A stretch of 64,000 bases of DNA from Mycoplasma anserisalpingitidis (GTDB lineage Bacteria; Bacillota_I; Bacilli_A; Mycoplasmatales; Metamycoplasmataceae). The notes beneath the pieces were generated by a model. The model was not told the DNA's origin and ran no database searches. It saw only the letters and a list, made by a program, of their open reading frames with translations. Below are positions 63,831-64,000 of the stretch, piece after piece. Where the stretch lies: positions 895,111 to 959,110 of the forward strand of contig NZ_CP042295.1 of the NCBI RefSeq assembly GCF_007859615.1, read 5' to 3'. How positions within the stretch are numbered: position 1 is the stretch's first letter; each line of letters starts with the position of its first letter. The translations under genes were made by a program, and so were the position numbers.

Positions 63831-64000
63831 TATCCCAATTTCAACCACAATACGTTTTACATAATATTTTGTTGATAAACTTTCCACTCAAACGCCGTGG
63901 AGAGGCTTTTGATTTTTTCTGTTATTAAACCACGACTTCTAATATGGTTCTTTTTCTCTACGCTCAGTCGCCGCTCTGGCTTTTCTTTTTAAAAATTTAT
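63830..64000. other. Unassigned 3' end of window
   Basis: No convincing gene in either strand. The last 120 bp are slightly richer in G+C (CTACGCTCAGTCGCCGCTCTGG) than the surroundings and may belong to a feature continuing beyond the window. Confidence 0.4.

Noticed and set aside
63840..64000. Possible gene at the right edge
   Set aside because: The composition shifts slightly, but no frame with a start or recognisable motif could be supported in the remaining 160 bp.

Overview
The window is an AT-rich bacterial chromosome segment from a mycoplasma of the Mycoplasmopsis (hominis-group) type; I do not assign a species. In-frame TGA codons fall at conserved tryptophan positions throughout (eno, tuf-side HAD genes, ptsI, ileS and others), and a tRNA-Trp with anticodon TCA is encoded at 57701-57775, so translation table 4 applies. 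All coordinates below read through TGA. The 16S 3' end (CCTCCTTT) matches the GGAGG-type ribosome binding sites seen before most genes.

Layout. 1-3 kb: enolase, a dihydrofolate reductase with a leaderless GTG start, and an unknown membrane-anchored protein. 3-8 kb, minus strand: tuf, two tandem Cof-type HAD phosphatases and the tsaD-tsaB-tsaE group for t6A tRNA modification. 8-13 kb: a heterodimeric ABC exporter with one degenerate ATP site, then gpmI. 13.2-17 kb, minus strand: a LicD-family protein and, upstream of it in the same operon, a 972-residue fusion of a catalytically eroded phosphohexomutase with a flippase/LPG-synthase-type membrane domain. 17.2-32.4 kb: the S10-spc-alpha ribosomal supercluster, from rpsJ to rplQ with secY, adk, map and infA. 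It is interrupted after rplO by a terminator and a small zinc-ribbon-like gene with its own promoter. 32.4-37.3 kb: truB, a HAD phosphatase, ribF, rpsO, recA and ymdB.

37.4-48.7 kb: two identical 16S-23S operons in direct orientation, 6,440 bp apart, separated by one unknown 498-residue gene that appears to start with ATT. The second operon carries a perfect 127-bp tandem duplication of its 23S 3' end. Neither operon has a linked 5S gene or spacer tRNA. 48.8-49.5 kb: eight tRNA genes (Pro, Ala, Met, Ile2, Ser, fMet, Asp, Phe). 49.6-53.4 kb: a small lipoprotein, ileS and lspA. 53.5-61.4 kb, minus strand: ptsI, tig, gpsA, tRNA-Trp, acpP with three unknown upstream genes, and proS. 61.6-64 kb: rpmB, a small acidic protein and an intact IS30-family transposase next to a headless membrane-protein fragment.

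Most genes serve translation and central metabolism. The less ordinary parts are the pseudomutase-flippase/LicD operon, an element shared in register upstream of recA and the zinc-ribbon gene, a possible pseudoknot leader before rplB, three leaderless starts, the unknown gene between the rRNA operons, and the duplicated 23S end.
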